A stretch of DNA of 64,000 bases from Acanthopleura granulata (GCA_016165875.1 JABBOT010000010.1:12859357-12923356); one strand, 5' to 3'. Counted from the first letter of the stretch, positions 24,253 to 37,214 are shown. Translations and numbers: made by a program. Notes: generated by a model from the sequence alone, not told the origin.

Positions 24253-25769
24253 ATATTTTACAATGCAAACCCAAGCCTGACAGTTCTGCACACTCATTGT
24301 ATCGGCTTGTATTCTCCCGTAGTGAAAACCTGTGTAGCATTATATTACGTTTAAATTTGGTCGACAGTGCATTTTTAATCGCTGGCTCAAAGAGACACTC
24401 TAGACACTATCAGTGACGCATGTCTTTTGTGCCAAACGGTTAAACCAGCCGGTGAGCTCCAGGTGTAAGCTATACTTTCGACTACGTAATCATCCGGAAA
24501 GCGTCAATATAGGGATAAATGTTACACTAGCGCATTGTTTTACCCTCATGTTTATGGAGTACGGATACATTTCATGTCATTATCAAACATAAAATATGTA
24601 GCCTGCACATTCTTGTTCAACAAACCAAACATTCAAGGTGTGTCATGTTTAACCTATCCCTGAGGTCATTGCATTTTGTTACCCTGGAAGCGTCCAGTAG
24701 GGCGCACAATAAATCTGGAGCATTCAGTACCTCCCAAACAGCAAAACATTTTCTATGAAACAACATTTTTTGCCTCATCCCAAACCATGTTTTTTTCTGT
24801 GCAAAATTTGCCAATGCATTGCCTCGGTGACAAGCGAGCATATAGTTCTGAGCATACGCTCTCAGGCAGGGAGATTCGCCCTTAGATACAACCTTAAAAT
24901 TGTTCCCTAAGTATGAATGGTTGACTACATTAACTCAAAAACCTGACACGGTTATACCCGATTGTTTCTTGTCGGACATTATATCTTCCACAAAGATTAG
25001 GGAAAAGATGAGAATGAAGGAATGAACGCACGAGAGCTTTACTCCACATTGTGTAAGCCGTGCTGATGTCGTACTATTGTGAAAAGGTTTAAAAAGTTGG
25101 CTACAGGGTTGCAGGGGGTAACATTTCACGTGAGGTTCTGTATCCTACAGTGGTATGGTAAACCACATTGTAACAAGCAATTGGATCAAGATAGCTGGAA
25201 CGTAAACGTACTTAAGAGACTGGAACATTTACGTATAAAATTTCGTCAACACATTTGGATAACATATTTCGCAAAGGCGCTAACGGACAAATATCGACGG
25301 CAAAAATATTATCTCCTTGGAGGAGGTATTTGCCTATGACGAAATTTTACTGTAAACTGTGCGATCAAAAATTACGCGATACCGTTAGGTAATGTCAACC
25401 TAACAGTAACTTCAATTAACATTATGCTACAATGCACAGATGAAAACAGTGTACATTCTGTCTTGGTTTGAACAGGTTTTATACAGGTTTTATTTAAGGC
25501 ATATTTTTTGTTGTGGTTGTCTATTTAAACAGAAAGATCCTTGTCCACTATCATGATCACACGAAGATGCAATTGGGTAACACATTACAGCAGAGATTAA
25601 GAGGGTATTTTCTGTCCCACAGAATGGTACAAACAGCATTGTTCTAGCACCATACACAGTACGAATAATACTCAGATAACATTATGAAACAACTGGTAAG
25701 AAATGGCCGGACCAACTCTCAATGCCATTAAAGATAAGACATGTTACAATAAGCATTGTCGATAAATGA
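24253..25769. other. Non-coding stretch
   Basis: Short unrecognised frames only. No array or terminal-repeat element seen. Confidence 0.45.
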
Positions 25770-25794
25770 GGGGCGGGGGAGAGGGGCAGGTGGG
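25770..25794 (+). other. G-quadruplex-like motif
   Basis: Four G-runs of at least three (GGGG, GGGGG, GGGG, GGG) are separated by loops of 1, 3 and 5 bases, matching the usual G3+N1-7 pattern. No adjacent gene is evident. Confidence 0.6.
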
Positions 25795-28700
25795 CCGTGA
25801 TAAAATTGAGTTTTACTTACTTCGTTTCGTTCACACTGCTCGCTAGTCTTGCCTCGAAATGCCCGTTTTGAAGGTAATCAGTAAAACTCCGCTGTACAAA
25901 CTTGCACGGAATGTGCACGGAAACCACATCCACCGTCGGCCAATGAAATGCTCTCATTCTACAGTGAACAAGTAGCTTTCAGTTTAATAGTCGGTGACTT
26001 CCGTGCGATCAGCGTTGCCCTGGAAAGAACCATAGCTTCCTAACTGCCTGAGCCGCTATATCATGCAGGGTCGCTGTTCACCACGCAGTGTTTTCAGCTA
26101 TCACCAGATTCCTGTAAACATCTCCTGGGAATTTCAAGGGAATCGAAATCGCGCAATGACATCAGAGGAGGGCACAAACTGTAGAGACTTATTCAAGACA
26201 ACTATGATTGATGGCATTGGCCCGGGGAGTCCAAGCGATGGTGGCAAAAAGCTACTTCACGCCGTCAAGACGGCGATCTTTCCGATTACTTCGTACGTCC
26301 CCGGCAAAAACCTGTGAACATAAAAGGTCACAATTACATATTGCAATTTTTACTGACAACAGGAGTGCATGTCTCTCTCTTTTCAATATTATATACAGGT
26401 GTGTCAAATGATCTAGGGTATACTGTTGACATTAGCTTTTGTTTTAGCTTCTACTTATTCCATTAATTACTTGTCGTTTATTACACTTAGTGGGATATTT
26501 TGATTTGTCTTTAAGGCCGTACCCGGTATAGCGATGTCCAGTTTTAATTTAGTGACACAAATGTAAATCATCCAAAACATCAGCCAGTCCTTTGAAGGAT
26601 AAGATCAAATTTTTATCAAAAGTTTGGTTCAAATTGCTCATTTTGCTGACGACTATAAAAGTTCAAGTATTTCAGGTCATATCAGCAACGGTTGATGTCA
26701 CAAAATTTCAACATAGTGATGTTTTAAATGAAAATTGTTCGTCTAAAATGCTGCCCTTTTTCTCTGAGAGACGCCAAAAGGCCAAAGCCTTGAAGAAATT
26801 TGCAAATGAGTAATGTCAAAAAGGTTCAGAAAGGCACGATTTTTCTATAACAAATGAAATCCCCACCCAACCCCTCCCACTCCGCTCCATAGCTATCCAT
26901 GGTGTCTATGATATTGTTTATCCCAGTATACATGTGTACAGATATAAACAACATCAACTTTGGCCTGATCAGTCAATGGCATTCAGCGAGGCTGCTTGAT
27001 TTTATCCAAACAGATTGCGCTTTTTTGACAAATCACGTTGTCGAGTCGTTGAACAAATCAACAGGACAATGACAGAACTCTGACCGACAGTCATACAACG
27101 CGATTAGATACAGCCATATTAAGTAATGAACTCATGGGAAAAAAACACAAACACAAAAAAAAGAAATGAAAAGAATATTGAAGCAAAAATGGCTTCTAAA
27201 GTTTACATTAACATAGATACTAATGTCGATCGGCACTTTGGTTACCGTGTCAAAGTCTAGCTCCATTGTATGACCACTCTGCCCAAAACTCTTGCAGCAG
27301 ATAGCAGTAAAATGATGTAGAAAATGGGTTTCTACTTATATACATTCTTAGCGCCCGTCAAGCTTATGACAAGCCATTTAAGGTAAATCGGTTAACGGCT
27401 CAAATGAGACACAAGCAGCCGACAGGCCTTTACTGCGCAGTTAAACATTTGGATGTTTCAGAGGTCAGGGTGAACGACCTTGGAAATTTTGTACAGATGT
27501 CGTGGAGACACGTAAGACACTAGTGCGCAATAAATCAAACTGCATGGGATATTATCTGGGTGAAGATTTTCAGAAGAGGCAGTGGCTGGCCATGACGATG
27601 TGTGCAATCGCCTGGCCATCTCATCCCCTATAACACCTTGACTTTGATCTTGCATTTTACTCTTTCCTGTCATACTGCCGTTACTTTTGAGCCTTGGTAG
27701 GTTTCACCTGTTGTTTAGCAGCCGGTAACCGATCCAGGTGATACAAAATCTCAAACCTAGAACAGATTCTATTGCTATAATAAAGCGACTTGAGTCAAAG
27801 GCTGTCAGACACTGGCCAGGGTTGATCACCGGGAAGTATGGTTCCAAATTACAGCTAAGACAGTTCAATTAAAGCTCTGCCCAAAGAAAGACCATTCATT
27901 CCTTAGAGCTTTTAATCAACCATTGATATTTATAGTACATGTCACTTCAAAGTCAGGTGACCTATAGAGCAGGAAGTTGGTTCTGCGCAGTAGTGACCAC
28001 AAAATGACTTAAACTGTCCATATACCAGATCGAAATAATAGGGTGTATCAGTGTTGACATCACGAGTCGGGTTTCTTATCTTCACGAAGGCCTCAGGCTG
28101 TGGAGTGCATTTCAGTCAGACATTATATGCATTCAGTTTTTTCTTCACCACTGACAACGAGCTTCAGTCACGTCTCTGGGCTGTGCACATAGAGGTATGC
28201 GTTGATCCATTATATTAATAATCAAGAACAGATGGACCTATCATTGGAGATCACACATTTATTGTCATAATCATGTGGAATAAACGAATTATCATTAAAG
28301 ATTTCATGACCAAAACATAAAGTTCTGTCAATTTCCTCTCCGGTTCTACATGGTCTTTATATGATATATACATAGGTAAGATGGCTAGCTGAAATCATTC
28401 CGCAATTTCCACTTCGTTGAGACGAAAACTGAAGCGAATCAAAACCTGCAAGTTGTAATGATGGACCTCATTAACGGAGATTCACCTTTGGTAATTATCT
28501 TAGTGAGCTGGTTAGACATTCGTTAACTGCTACAGGTAATTTACCATTAGGCTTCTGCTTGTAACAGCCAACCCTCGGCTTCTCTTCCTCTAGCATTGTG
28601 ATAAATTTGTTTAACAGCAAAAACGGCTGACGTAATGAACTCGTTTAAAGCCTGTCATAAGAAATCGATAAACGCCTTTATGAAAGTTACGAATATGACA

Positions 28701-30464
28701 CTTACTGTTTCGTCAGCGACAAATTGGAATCGTCATGCAGGCACTTCCGAAATCTACGCAGTGTTTGTCTCTGTGCTGCGAACAGGGGAAGAATTTATCT
28801 CGTGAAAGCAGGAAGACCCTGCTATCATTTCATTTTCAAGGACATCTTTATACCCTCGATGCCTTGATTAACGGGAAGATTCAAATCCCCCACGCACGCG
28901 ACTGTGACGTCGCCGGTTAATTACTCAAAGACGGGGACGGGGCCATAAAGTAATGGATGACGCATTTCGGCGTCAGATATGCTGGCTGATAAACCGAACA
29001 TTCACCTCTTTAATATGACTGTCACTTCCCAAAGTTCGGATGGCCAACTTGAACCTTCGGGCCGGTCCCCCAAATACTGGACTTGCGAAAGATTCGGTAA
29101 AACAGCAGCTGACGTCGCAAATCTCCCGAACAAGAATCCTTAAGAAGTTTGTTTCCGAGAAGGTCCATGACCTCTACTTCTCTAACTGTTTCTTTGTCTC
29201 AGTCATCCGTAAAGCTGCCAGGGGTGACCAATGGCAAGCCACCAGGCCTGGTCTCGTGTGCCAGTGTCACAGTGGTCTGAGAAACCATTGAGATTTTCTA
29301 GGAAATGATCCCGAATGTTGTGTCGACTGACCTTTAAAACGATAGAAATGCCGGGCCACAGCGGAATAGAGCTTTTACATTCAAGGAAGTAATAACAGAG
29401 CGTCAACCATTGGTCAAATTTTCGTTACAGGACAAAAAATGCCCATTGCGCGTAAATTTTCAGTTAACAAGATAACGTGAAAACAAAAAACAATAAAACC
29501 TTCTGGACCAATTATCTCACTGAGTATGCCACGTCAATATTTTGTCAGATCTATGCAGCGACAGTGTACCACTATGACCTTAACAGTGCCTGGCTGTACA
29601 ACTGTGCCAACGAATCCCTATACAAATCAGTATAATGCATTTCCATGGTACTGAAAATTGCATGATTAAGCTTAACAAGACTAAAATAATGTTGTGTTAC
29701 CACTAAAATAAGATATGGCATGAATGACGTTGTGCTTTCAATACCGATATAATTACAGGCGTACTGTATATGCTCTCATTCATATAAAACAGCGTATGCC
29801 ATGTTACTATAACTTATATATTGAGTATGAACGGCCCAATGTTCTTATCACTTATATAACAGTACCTTGTCAGGGATATCGTTTCATGGAAACCGTGTTT
29901 TTTGGTATGATGTCTTATTATCACTGATTTGGTGATAAGCATGCATGAATGAGGTTGTTATATTATCACTGATGTAACGGTTCCGCGTTAGTAAGTTACT
30001 ACCACTGATATTACAGTACTGTAGGGATAATGTGTCCTCTTCCACCAATCGTGGCACTTCTAAGCACATGTTAGACCGGCGCAGCTTTCTAGGAAAATTG
30101 AATTCTTAAATAAGTATGTATGTATACTAAGGGTTTTCAGTAATTATGACGACGAAGAGTCCTTAGGATGTATATATGTTGTGTTTTATTGTGGCAGGGC
30201 GAGTCCATGCCACCAAAGTGCTGCTGTTACCAAAACATGCCAAAGACACCAGACACAACATCCGACCCATTCGCATTACACTGACACAGGGCCGACAAAT
30301 TCTATTTTCTTGCTCTGAAATTTCTAGTCTTAAAAGTCTACGAATACAATTGTATTTTTTATCACTCTACCTACTGAAGCGATTTGAACACTCCAACGCG
30401 GGTAAGGAGCAACGCATTTTTCGTTAGAAATCTGAACTTGATACCGCTTGTACGGTTGTTTGAG
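25795..30464. other. Non-coding stretch without recognised features
   Basis: ATG-led frames such as 26063-26317 (84 codons), 28735-28920 and 29040-29291 show no domain or motif that I recognise. No minisatellite, SINE or terminal inverted repeats were found by eye in these 4.7 kb. It is the longest plain stretch in the window. Confidence 0.45.
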
Positions 30465-30774
30465 CCTGGGGCCCATCTTACAAAGCTGGAGTAGCTTACG
30501 TCAGACATAGACTGTAGTACCGGCTTCCGTCAGCTCCTAGTAGCGTCTTACTAAAGTTGTCGCAATGCTTTAAGTGTGTCTACGAAACTCCACAAGAGCC
30601 GCCATATTATAGTGTACTTACGGCATTTACGTTTGCCCGAGGGTAGGTGTAAAGTTGCATCAAACTTTACATTAAGTCGCAGCTACTCCACCTTTGTAAG
30701 ACTGTCAGTTTTTCCTGCGACACACGTCGCATCCAGTCGCAGCCCTACTCCAGCTTTGTAAGACGAGCCCCAGG
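30465..30774. mobile_element. MITE, 310 bp, about 30-bp terminal inverted repeats
   Basis: The left end reads CCTGGGGCCCATCTTACAAA then GCTGGAGTAG. The right end, reverse complemented, reads CCTGGGGCTCGTCTTACAAA then GCTGGAGTAG. That is 28 identical positions of 30. Internal palindromic segments (GTAAAGTTGCATCAAACTTTAC, and several GTCGCA/TGCGAC words) add secondary structure. There is no coding capacity. No clear target-site duplication was found, so the superfamily is undetermined. A non-autonomous cut-and-paste element is the best reading. Confidence 0.88.
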
Positions 30775-31734
30775 TGTCGCCATAATTGCCACCAGCCTCG
30801 TTTTCACACAGGTTAGGACGCGCAATTTGCGATCAAGGACCAGCTAAATCGGTCTACCGGATAGGTTGTGCGCATGTCCACTCTAATGGCGATTCTCTGC
30901 ATCACTCGTGCTAACCTCGTTTTTCCCAATGCCTGATAATTATGCATATATGACAATCATTAGATTTATGTCTTGGTGTTTCTGGGTGCGATAGGACCTG
31001 TTGCTGAGATGTAGGTGACATGACAAACAATTTCCTCTACATTTGCTTTATCGAGTTCGCTCGACTCTGCCATTCCTTGTACGGCTTCATTCATGCTACA
31101 CTTATGGCGACCGGTTTTTATTTTGTTCACATTCAGCGTGGGATCTCCTTTTACGTGCGGATTCACTTAGAGCTGTGACGTCATTGACAGCATGATCTTA
31201 TTACGAGGGACACCTACACCTGTAATCTCCTGGGCTCTGTTTGTGACAAGTGCAGACGGCTTTAGTAATGACTGATATAAGTCCTCCAGTACTTATGTAA
31301 GGCGAGGATGGCACTCTAAAGTATATCATGGAATATAAAGTTACTGAAACGGGTAAAAATTCAAAACTCCCCACCTGATATGGCTAAATCACTCAAACGC
31401 CCTTGTGAAACCCAGGTATTGATTCAAAACTCCCCATCTGATATAGTTAGACAACTCAGCCTTATGAGACAACAGGCACTGATTCAGAACTCTCGATAAA
31501 TATATCAGGCAACAAAAAAGCGTGCCGTTATCACATTATACTCAGGTTTATTCATCTGAAAATATCGCTGGATATACTGCACCAAACCATGTTTTTGTAT
31601 CATCTAAATTTTGAAAAGCACACCTGTTTTGTTTACAAATGTACAAAATGTATTCGATACATCCTGTGGATGTTATGTTCATTTATAAACCTGAGTTCCC
31701 ATATCCAGCAATGGTTTGATTCTTATTCCAAACG
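30775..31734. other. Non-coding stretch
   Basis: Two similar blocks occur at 31355-31430 and 31420-31500 (GATTCAAAACTCCCCA, CTGATAT, ACTCA), suggesting an old tandem duplication of about 70 bases. Nothing else is recognised. Confidence 0.45.
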
Positions 31735-32640
31735 TGGCCGCCCATCCCGACATATGGCTGACAATCCTGAGGGTTGGATGCCAATTCTGACATAAAGCTG
31801 CCCATCCTGACATACGGCTGCCCACCTTAAAATGTGGCTGCTCAACCTGACTTGTGGCTACCCGCACTAAAATATGTCTGCTCAGCCTGACATATGCCTT
31901 CCCACCCTAAGTGGCAGCTAATCCTGACATAGGACTGCCCACCCTAAAATATGGCTGCTCACCCTGACATATGGATGCCCACTCTATGCGGTTGCTTGTC
32001 ATGACAATTGGCCGTCCACCCTAAATGAGGCTGCAAATCCTGACGTATGGCTGCCAGCTCTATGCGACTGTTCGTCATGACATTTGGCTGCCCACCCTAA
32101 ATGTGGATGCTCATCATGACATATGTCTGCCCATTCCACAGTGTGGCTGTTCATCATGACATATGTATGCCCACAATGCTATGTGGCTGCTCATCGTGAC
32201 ATATGTCTGCCAACTCTAAAATGTGGCTGCTCATAATGACATATGTGTGCCCACTCTACAATGTGGCTGCTCATCGTGACACATGTGTGCCCGCACTACA
32301 ATGGGGCTAATCATCATGACATATGTCTGCGCACTCTACAATATGGCTGCTCATCCTGACATACGGGTGCTCATACTAAAGGCTCATCCCCACTGCGACC
32401 GACAACTACAAATGCAACCACAACTACAACGTCGAGAAAATAGAACGTTCTTTAGTTTACAGTGTTGTCCCCATTGCCGACCTCATGTCGCGACAACATC
32501 AGGACGACATCCATGTCGACTGTTTTCATATCGCCGGCAGTGGGCACGTCATGTAGTTGTAATAGTAGTTGCAGTTGTAGTCGTCGTCCGCAGTGGGGAT
32601 CCTCCTTAAAAATGCGGCTATCTATCTTGAAATATGCTGA
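31735..32640 (+). repeat. Minisatellite, about 40-bp unit, interrupted by a MITE
   Basis: The unit is close to CTGCCCACTCTACAATGTGG followed by CTGCTCATCATGACATATGT. Around 16 copies lie left of 32377, and about one degraded copy lies right of 32607. Units 32100-32340 are the most homogeneous. The insertion at 32380-32606 keeps the array phase, so the array predates it. Confidence 0.92.
32380..32606. mobile_element. PIF/Harbinger-like MITE, 227 bp, TAA target duplication
   Basis: The left terminus reads AGGCTCATCCCCACTGCGAC. The right terminus, reverse complemented, reads AGGAGGATCCCCACTGCGGA. The similarity continues inward through ACAACTACAA / GACTACAACTGCAAC for about 45 bases. TAA flanks both sides (32377-32379 and 32607-32609), the TWA-type target duplication typical of PIF/Harbinger elements. 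Removing the insert plus one TAA restores the 40-bp minisatellite phase. Too short to encode a transposase. Confidence 0.88.
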
Positions 32641-33115
32641 AACTCTTCTGCCCGGCAACACTCGGCAACTAATTTCTGAGAGCCCATTCTTCAATCTACA
32701 GTTCTCTGTTGCGCAATGCAGTTAAGGGGTCATCATTTGTGGCACTAATGGTTGTATGTCGCGCGTTGAGATGTCCGACATTGATTAGATTTGTTCCTTG
32801 TCAGATTAAAGAGAAGCACCTACTCAGTAACATGCACATGTAGTCCACATATAAGTGTGTTATAATCTAAACTTTCTGTAGGAAACTTGACAATGGTGAA
32901 ATTATGCATGATTCTTGTCCTGCATTGAAGACAGATCTGCCGATCACGATTTTTAAGGCAACACTCAATAAGCATTTACATGAAGAATCACTATGGACCT
33001 ATAATTGTGCTTCACATATATTATGCGACCTTACCTCTTCTTTTTGGGGACACATTAAAAGCACCTATCATGCCATTTTCGTGGCTTTTCTTGAAACCTA
33101 TGTAGTTGTATAGAC

Positions 33116-33186
33116 GTTTTTTTGCTTGTTTTTGTTTTCTTTTTTGTTGCTGTTGCTGTTGTTTTCTTGGAGAGGGGAGAGGGGGC
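33116..33186 (+). repeat. T-rich tract followed by G-rich tract
   Basis: A run of TTTTTTTGCTTG / TTTTGTTTTC and (TTGCTG)n-like sequence is followed directly by GGAGAGGGGAGAGGGGG. Low complexity, with strong strand asymmetry. No gene is associated. Confidence 0.7.
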
Positions 33187-34269
33187 ATCCTCACTTTTGC
33201 TGATGGGGAAAAAAGGCATTTCTTTTATCTGTGGCTAAATTCAGTGTGGTAAGGCAGACCAGAATCATTTGAAGTAAACTTTGCCCTCATCACAGTGATT
33301 GGTTGCGTTTTTAGTTTGCTTTGCGTGGAGTAATCTATGGGTATAATAACCAGTATCGTGTTATTGTGTGACACCTGGACAGTACGAAAGCATTGCCACC
33401 TCCCTTCATTACAGAATACCATGGCAGCCTGAACCCGTGCTTATCTGACACGCTGACATCGCAAGATATCGAAACATGCCTGAAGAATACAAATTTCATA
33501 GATTTTTTCGGTTTATACGTGTATTAACAATATTCCACACCCGGAAATCAGTTCTTATAAACGTGACCATAACGGAATTTAAAGTAAAATACAGCTCATT
33601 ACCGAGGCACTGTTCGTTACAAACACTATAAAATTCTCTCTTAAATCTAAAAACCTATTTGACATTATGTGAATTCGTTGCTAAAATATCTTCGGTTGAA
33701 GTGTGGCGTATTGTGCTGCCGACTGGAGATCCGAAGGCGCCCATGCTTTTAAGCATGAGAGGGATTGACCAATCAAAGAGCAAGGTGATATAAGCCATGA
33801 AGTAAATGTTCTGAGTTGTCTGTCAATGTAACATGTAATAACATACGAACAGCACACTGTTTTAATGTTTTATGTTTTAATTATAATAGGTGAGCACCGC
33901 AAAGTATTTCCAGACCATTGTGTTGTGACAGGAGTAAGATTTTTTATCATGTCATGTTATAAACTGTCATCTATACTTAAGTTACAAACACAAGCCTAGC
34001 AGCTTACAACAGTCTCAGGTGACAAGAGTGTTCCTCGCTTGGAACAATTACGTGACGTCCCCGACAGAATGGTTGAGTTTCGTGCCAGGCGATGGAGACT
34101 GTCAGTTTCCGGTGTTGCTGTAGCTGGTAGAAAAAAATATTGTACCTAAATAAATACCATATTGTCCAACCTTTTCAACACACTGAACTTAGAGCATGAG
34201 CTGTCTTTAACTTCAACGTACATACATACTGGCATTGCACGCTTCCACTTTCAAGCTTACATTCAAACA

Positions 34270-34400
34270 AAAGCATTATTATTATTATTCTCATAGAAGC
34301 GCAATATAGGATTGAACCCCGTTGCCCGCCCTGTTGTCGTTCGGGCTCTCTCGCCTGCACATGTGGTTTGTATCAGTGTCAGTAGCCGATGCGGTGAACC
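34270..34400 (-). mobile_element. Possible tRNA-derived SINE with AAT tail, minus strand
   Basis: Read on the minus strand, there is a B-box-like GGGGTTCAATCC (plus-strand positions 34309-34320), then about 20 bases, then an (AAT)5 tail (plus-strand ATT run at 34274-34290). Upstream of the B box lies a GC-rich GAGAGAGCCCGAACG segment. A box-B plus short-repeat tail is SINE-like. The A box is not convincing and no second copy was found here. Confidence 0.35.
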
Positions 34401-34617
34401 AATCCTTGATATTACGGGTTACTGGTGACGTTACACATGCCGAAATATAACCAGTGTAAAAATAACCAAAAATAACCAATGATATTGGGTTAATTCCGCC
34501 TCTGGTTTCAAGCTAGTTTGTCAAATGAAGGCTTAACCCAGATTCCCTCCAATCACGCCTGGTGCTTGTTCTGTCAGCTAGCCGGGAAATAACACTCTTA
34601 CACGATTAGGGTACCAG

Positions 34618-34760
34618 CTGGCCGAGATAGCTTGAACGTTGACCACTTTGACAAGGCCTAATCTCAGATATATAATAGACTTTCGACAGGGTAGTACAAG
34701 CGTGAGTTCAATCCTGGGCTCTGCTGATTTCTGTTTGTCATTTTTGAAAGCGGCCGTCAG
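34618..34760 (+). mobile_element. Possible tRNA-like SINE head
   Basis: Contains a TAGCTTGAACG segment about 80 bases upstream of a B-box-like GTGAGTTCAATCCTGG (near 34697-34712), followed by GGGCTCTGCTGATTTCTGTT. The spacing is longer than in a tRNA gene and the A box is degenerate, so this is not a functional tRNA. A tRNA-derived repeat is the likeliest reading. Confidence 0.35.
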
Positions 34761-35029
34761 TTTTTTCACAAGCCTTATTCACACGACATACGTTAAATGT
34801 GTACGTCAGTGCAATTATGTCTTAATTAATAAAAAATAAAAACGCCCTAGAATATGGTGAGTCATGAAATGTCCACGGGAAAGATGGGATTCAAGTGAGC
34901 TCTCTTTATCACAAGCCAGGTCAACAGGCCTTTTGTTTAAAGACGCCTTTATTGAGTAATGCGAAAGTCAGAGGCAATGTTATTAGCAAACATTCTGTTT
35001 CACAAATTCTTAAACACTTCAAAAAGTAA

Positions 35030-35480
35030 GGTGAGGATGTTCCATCCAGTTTTTCAAGGTTATCAAGGCAGAATCAAATGTATCCATCCTCTGTGGTATG
35101 GACACCCCAACTAGTGCGTTCATTCCGTGTGTTAAGGATTCACCATGTGGTATGTTTATAGACTGTGTTAAGCATACTCCTTCTAGTGTTTTAAGGATAC
35201 ATCATCATATGTTTCAAAGAAGTAGTGTGCTAAAGATCCTTCATCTGGTGTATTGCGCATACCCGATCTAGTGATTGGGTGGATACTGCATCCAATGAAC
35301 CAACAATCTTGTGCGCAATGGATATTACATCTAGTTTATTCATCCCTTGGTGCTCCATCTAGTGTGTGAAGCATACTTTCCCTGGTGAGTTAAAGTGCAA
35401 TGTGCTAATGATATTCCATCCAGTGTGTTCATAGAGTGTTGTGAGAATATTCCTTCCAGTGTGTTTCGCATCACTGACTA
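35030..35480 (+). repeat. Degenerate tandem array, roughly 30-45-bp units
   Basis: Words CCATCTAGTGTG, CCATCCAGTGTG, CTTCTAGTGTT, GTGTTAAGGATACATCAT and GTGCTAAAGATCCTTCATC recur at irregular spacing. The unit is something like GTGTGTTAAGGATACTCCAT plus CYAGTG. Strong decay makes copy number uncertain (around 12). Confidence 0.7.
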
Positions 35481-36200
35481 CCATAACCCGCACCACTTTA
35501 GTATGTTTGTATACATATTATATAGCAGTGACGCCAGATACATGTATCTGAAAACAACTCTGGTGCCTACATGCAAAAAAGTCCATTTTATATTAGTCTG
35601 ATATCAGACATTAGTTTACTCCCCCCTAACCCTCTCAGTATTCCTATGTGGCATGCGGTATACTTTCGGTTACGAACGTCTGTAGTAGTTTGTGCTTTTC
35701 GCGGAATCTATGATCAAATTTTCAGTCAGAAGAGCAGTTATTTACAATCCGAATTTCGATTTGGATGTAGGCCTATACCCACACCCAATTTATTCATGAG
35801 GGGCAACAGCCAGGTTCCTGCATGGGTCACTACACAGTAAACGAGACAGAGCCAAATTAAAAGACACCACCGATCATCGCGTGCTGCACCCTAACGTAAA
35901 GCTGCATCCATTTAACGATTAGAACGATTAAAACACAAACGTTATTTGATCACACTTCAGACTGAGACTAGGTCATTTGTTTATTAAAATTGCCGAATTA
36001 GACATATCGGTAGTGTCAATCAAAGCACGACTTTACATCATAATTGTTAACTGACGATATGTCATACACTAGCATGGTACGTGAATTATGAACTGGGTAA
36101 CTTTGCTTAGAAACTTCCGCGCGTCTTTTCGGCATTAGAAAGATGGAAACATTTGTAACCATTTTGTGGGACATCCACCTGACCTATACTTGCAGGTCAA

Positions 36201-36358
36201 TGTTTACGATTGGTCAAATGCGCTGTCCTGATTTACAGTTCGGAAAGGTGTATTAAAACTGTTAAATGCTTCCGTTTATTGTTTATGATTGGTCAAATGC
36301 GTGTTCTTGATTGACAGTTCGGAAACAGTTTTTGGAAACTGTTGAATGCTTTTGTTTA
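36201..36358 (+). repeat. Tandem duplication, 79-bp unit, 2 copies, each with a CCAAT motif
   Basis: Copies start at TGTTTACGATTGGTCAAATG (36201) and TGTTTATGATTGGTCAAATG (36280). They share GATTTACAGTTCGGAAA / GATTGACAGTTCGGAAA and the AACTGTTRAATGCTTYYGTTTA end. Each copy carries an inverted CCAAT box (GATTGG). A TATA-like AGTATATACTTG follows near 36384, and a donor-like AAG/GTAAGT lies near 36592. Promoter duplication is possible but unproven. Confidence 0.9.
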
Positions 36359-36397
36359 GAGGAGTACCTCTCTAGTGTCTAACAGTATATACTTGAT

Positions 36398-36500
36398 TTG
36401 TTCTTTGGTGGTTTCTGTTGATGGTTCTTTTGGAAGTCCATCTTGAGTCTATCGACTTGGAACGCCCATTATGTTTGAGGATTAGCGTATGAATTTCTGT
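36398..36500 (+). repeat. Dispersed repeat family 1, copy 1
   Basis: Diagnostic words in order: TTCTTTGGTG, TTTTGGAAGT, TCGACTTGGAACGCCCATTA and GTATGAATTTCTG. The same order is seen at 45896, 46190 and 51052. No terminal structure is recognised. It may be part of a larger non-autonomous element or retrotransposon. Confidence 0.7.
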
Positions 36501-37214
36501 TATGAAGTGTCTGCATAAAGAATACCTCGCTAATAAATCTAAACCATTTGTTAAGTTGATTTTTCTTCTATATTTCTAAAAATTTTCTCAAGGTAAGTTA
36601 ATTTTATAATATAAATTGTGTTTGACTTGAACGAAAGTGAAATTTATGAGTGAAAGAGCTAAAGACCGCTACTGTTTGATGAATAATAGTGAATATGAAG
36701 GCGAATGGGGATCAGCTTCATTTATGGGTCAAAAAGAAAATGGGGTAAAAAAAGATATTGTAAATACGGAAATTTGTTCCGAAAGCCGTAGGAATAAGCG
36801 TTCTTCGCTGGAATTAATACCCAAGAGTAAAACACTGAATGCAGAGCAAATTTTTAAAACCCACAATAACACAGCAACGTATGTAATAATCAACCTTCTG
36901 ATGGGCTGAACAGCAGAATCGGTTTTACATCATATTGGAATCGTACTATGTAGGAAAATAGCAGAGACTGATTTAATAAACCTTGTGGTGTCCAGCATAA
37001 CATGCCGTGAAGGATGCGGAAAACTGTATACTGCGTGATGGCTGTTTAAGCATCATGGCGGTATGTATGTTCCCAGCTATACCTGTGATGACAGCACAGC
37101 ATTTAGAATAATTAAACGAGTGACATCTAACATATTGCAGTTGATATCACTGCTTTTTTCGTCTGATTTTGGTCAAATCATGGTTTCAGGCGGCGTGAAA
37201 GTTACTGCTTTTTA

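Noticed and set aside
24082..24354. 90-codon plus-strand frame
   Set aside because: Two thirds of it lies in the 27-bp minisatellite.
34618..34760. tRNA gene
   Set aside because: B-box-like element present, but no cloverleaf with a paired acceptor stem and an anticodon loop at the right spacing can be formed by eye.
36646..36909. Hydrophilic 87-codon ATG-led frame
   Set aside because: No family resemblance. Possible transcript signals upstream are noted as a finding, but coding is not supported.
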